A DNA stretch of 64,000 bases from positions 310,001 to 374,000 of the forward strand of contig NZ_PGTC01000017.1 in assembly GCF_002786295.1 (NCBI RefSeq), given 5' to 3'. The position numbers and the translations under genes were made by a program. Below are positions 62,939 through 64,000 of this stretch, piece after piece. The notes beneath the pieces are model-generated. The model was not told the origin of the DNA. It made no database searches and saw only the letters and a program-made list of their open reading frames with translations. Position 1 is the stretch's first letter. The number at the start of each line of letters is the position of its first letter. This stretch comes from Pseudooceanicola marinus. GTDB taxonomy: Bacteria; Pseudomonadota; Alphaproteobacteria; Rhodobacterales; Rhodobacteraceae.

Positions 62939-64000
62939 ATGCCTACTGAAGTTCTGATGCCCGCCCTCTCTCCGACGATGGAGGAAGGCACCCTGGCCAA
63001 GTGGATGGTCAAGGAAGGCGACACCGTGTCGTCCGGCGACATCCTGGCCGAGATCGAGACCGACAAGGCGACGATGGAATTTGAAGCCGTCGACGAAGGC
63101 ACCATCGGCAAGATCCTCATCGAGGAAGGCACCGAGGGCGTGAAGGTCAACACCCCGATCGCCGTGCTGCTGGAAGAGGGCGAAAGCGCCGACGACATCG
63201 GCGAGGTCTCCGCCGCACCCGCCGCCGACAGCTCCGACGACAGCGACGAGGAGGAGGCCCCGGCCCCCGCCAAGGCGCACGCCGCCGCCAGCGTCCCGGC
63301 CGAAGTCAAATCCAACGCCTCGCCCGACTGGCCCGAAGGCACGGAAATGAAGGAACAGACCGTCCGCGAGGCCCTGCGCGACGCCATGGCCGAAGAGATG
63401 CGCGCCGATGAGCTGGTCTATGTCATGGGCGAAGAGGTGGCCGAGTACGAAGGCGCCTACAAGGTCACCCAAGGCCTGCTGGACGAGTTCGGCTCGAACC
63501 GCGTCGTCGACACGCCGATCACCGAGCACGGCTTTGCCGGTCTCGCCGTCGGTGCGGCCTTCGGTGGCCTGAAACCCATCGTCGAGTTCATGACCTTCAA
63601 CTTCGCCATGCAGGCGATGGACCAGATCATCAACTCCGCCGCCAAGACGCTGTACATGTCTGGTGGCCAGATGGGCGCGCCCATGGTCTTCCGCGGCCCG
63701 AACGGCGCTGCCGCCCGCGTGGCTGCCCAGCACAGCCAGGACTATGCATCCTGGTACGCGCATATCCCGGGCCTGAAGGTCGTCATGCCCTACTCCGCCT
63801 CGGATGCGAAGGGCCTGCTGAAACAGGCGATCCGCGATCCGAACCCGGTGATCTTCCTGGAAAACGAGATCCTCTACGGCCGCTCCTTCGAGGTGCCGGT
63901 GCTGGATGATTTCACCATTCCCTTCGGCAAGGCGCGCATCTGGCGCGAGGGCAGCGATGTGACCATCGTCTCCTTCGGCATCGGCATGCAATACGCCCTG
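62939..64000 (+). CDS. pdhB: pyruvate dehydrogenase E1 subunit beta with N-terminal lipoyl domain (3' end outside window)
   Basis: The frame from ATG 62939 stays open to the window end (354 codons). It starts with a complete lipoyl domain (about 1-80) with the lipoylation motif [14 protein letters not shown] (Lys43), then an Asp/Glu/Ala/Pro-rich linker (about 85-130), then the transketolase-like E1-beta domain ([66 protein letters not shown]). A lipoyl domain on E1-beta rather than only on E2 is characteristic of alphaproteobacterial PDH. GGGAGGATCGCAA precedes the start. pdhC (E2) presumably follows. Confidence 0.96.
   Translation, partial: MPTEVLMPALSPTMEEGTLAKWMVKEGDTVSSGDILAEIETDKATMEFEAVDEGTIGKILIEEGTEGVKVNTPIAVLLEEGESADDIGEVSAAPAADSSDDSDEEEAPAPAKAHAAASVPAEVKSNASPDWPEGTEMKEQTVREALRDAMAEEMRADELVYVMGEEVAEYEGAYKVTQGLLDEFGSNRVVDTPITEHGFAGLAVGAAFGGLKPIVEFMTFNFAMQAMDQIINSAAKTLYMSGGQMGAPMVFRGPNGAAARVAAQHSQDYASWYAHIPGLKVVMPYSASDAKGLLKQAIRDPNPVIFLENEILYGRSFEVPVLDDFTIPFGKARIWREGSDVTIVSFGIGMQYAL

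Overview
This window is about 64 kb of high-GC chromosomal DNA from an alphaproteobacterium, almost certainly a member of the Rhodobacteraceae (Roseobacter/Rhodobacter group). The evidence is the protein families and their order: fba, ftsB, pdhA and lipoyl-domain pdhB in a row; tandem gap genes after transketolase; bolA next to a CGFS glutaredoxin; and a LysR-mmsA-isobutyryl-CoA dehydrogenase-HIBCH-mmsB valine cluster. A family of GC-rich intergenic elements ending in an AGTATTTTTCGGCAAA-like core supports the same assignment. No rRNA, tRNA, CRISPR array, insertion sequence, prophage or integron was seen. The content is mostly core housekeeping, so the interest lies mainly in the intergenic regulatory sequence.

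Layout. 1-5.1 kb (minus): 5' part of murI, a lysophospholipid acyltransferase and a fused indolepyruvate ferredoxin oxidoreductase, divergent from a LysR gene across a palindromic promoter. 6.2-10.6 kb (plus): an apparent small RNA with its own promoter and terminator, then purL, a YrbL-like kinase-fold protein, bolA and grxD. 10.7-11.7 kb (minus): zapA and a coiled-coil partner. 12-16.7 kb (plus): tkt, gap1 and gap2. 16.8-19.1 kb: a 47-residue membrane protein, an alpha/beta hydrolase, coaD and a CBS-domain protein. 19.1-25.4 kb: the valine catabolism cluster with its LysR regulator. 25.5-30.5 kb: a phosphotransferase-like gene, uvrA with a LexA-type box and zinT with a Zur-type box. 30.6-38.8 kb (minus): lpd, a DUF924 gene, an MFS transporter, queA and a large AsmA/YhdP-like protein. 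38.9-44.3 kb (plus): bcp, a DUF455 ferritin-like gene, a membrane-anchored M23 peptidase overlapping a bactofilin, and an ABC-F ATPase. 44.3-44.9 kb is a decayed stretch with an oxidoreductase remnant. 44.9-57.3 kb is mixed: HNH nuclease, VOC protein, esterase and AlkA glycosylase, cobA, MFS, cutA, NDUFAF6-like protein, citramalate synthase, cysS, metallophosphatase, PEP-mutase-family protein and LysE exporter. 57.5-64 kb: two cyclophilins, divergent pgk, then fba, ftsB, pdhA and the start of pdhB.

How it fits together. tkt, gap1, gap2, pgk, fba, lpd, pdhA and pdhB form much of lower glycolysis/gluconeogenesis and its link to the TCA cycle. Their upstream regions carry two recurring motifs. 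TGTTAGCG-type sites precede tkt, gap1 (three copies), gap2 and fba and fit a CceR/PckR-like LacI-family regulator. A 22-bp near-palindrome precedes both lpd and pdhA, so the distant E3 gene and the E1 operon probably share one repressor. The two GAPDH paralogues differ at the coenzyme-determining residues, suggesting one NADP-type and one NAD-type enzyme. Best candidates for undescribed biology are the 81-nt small RNA before purL, a 15-codon peptide with two Cys codons before cysS, and the shared PDH operator.
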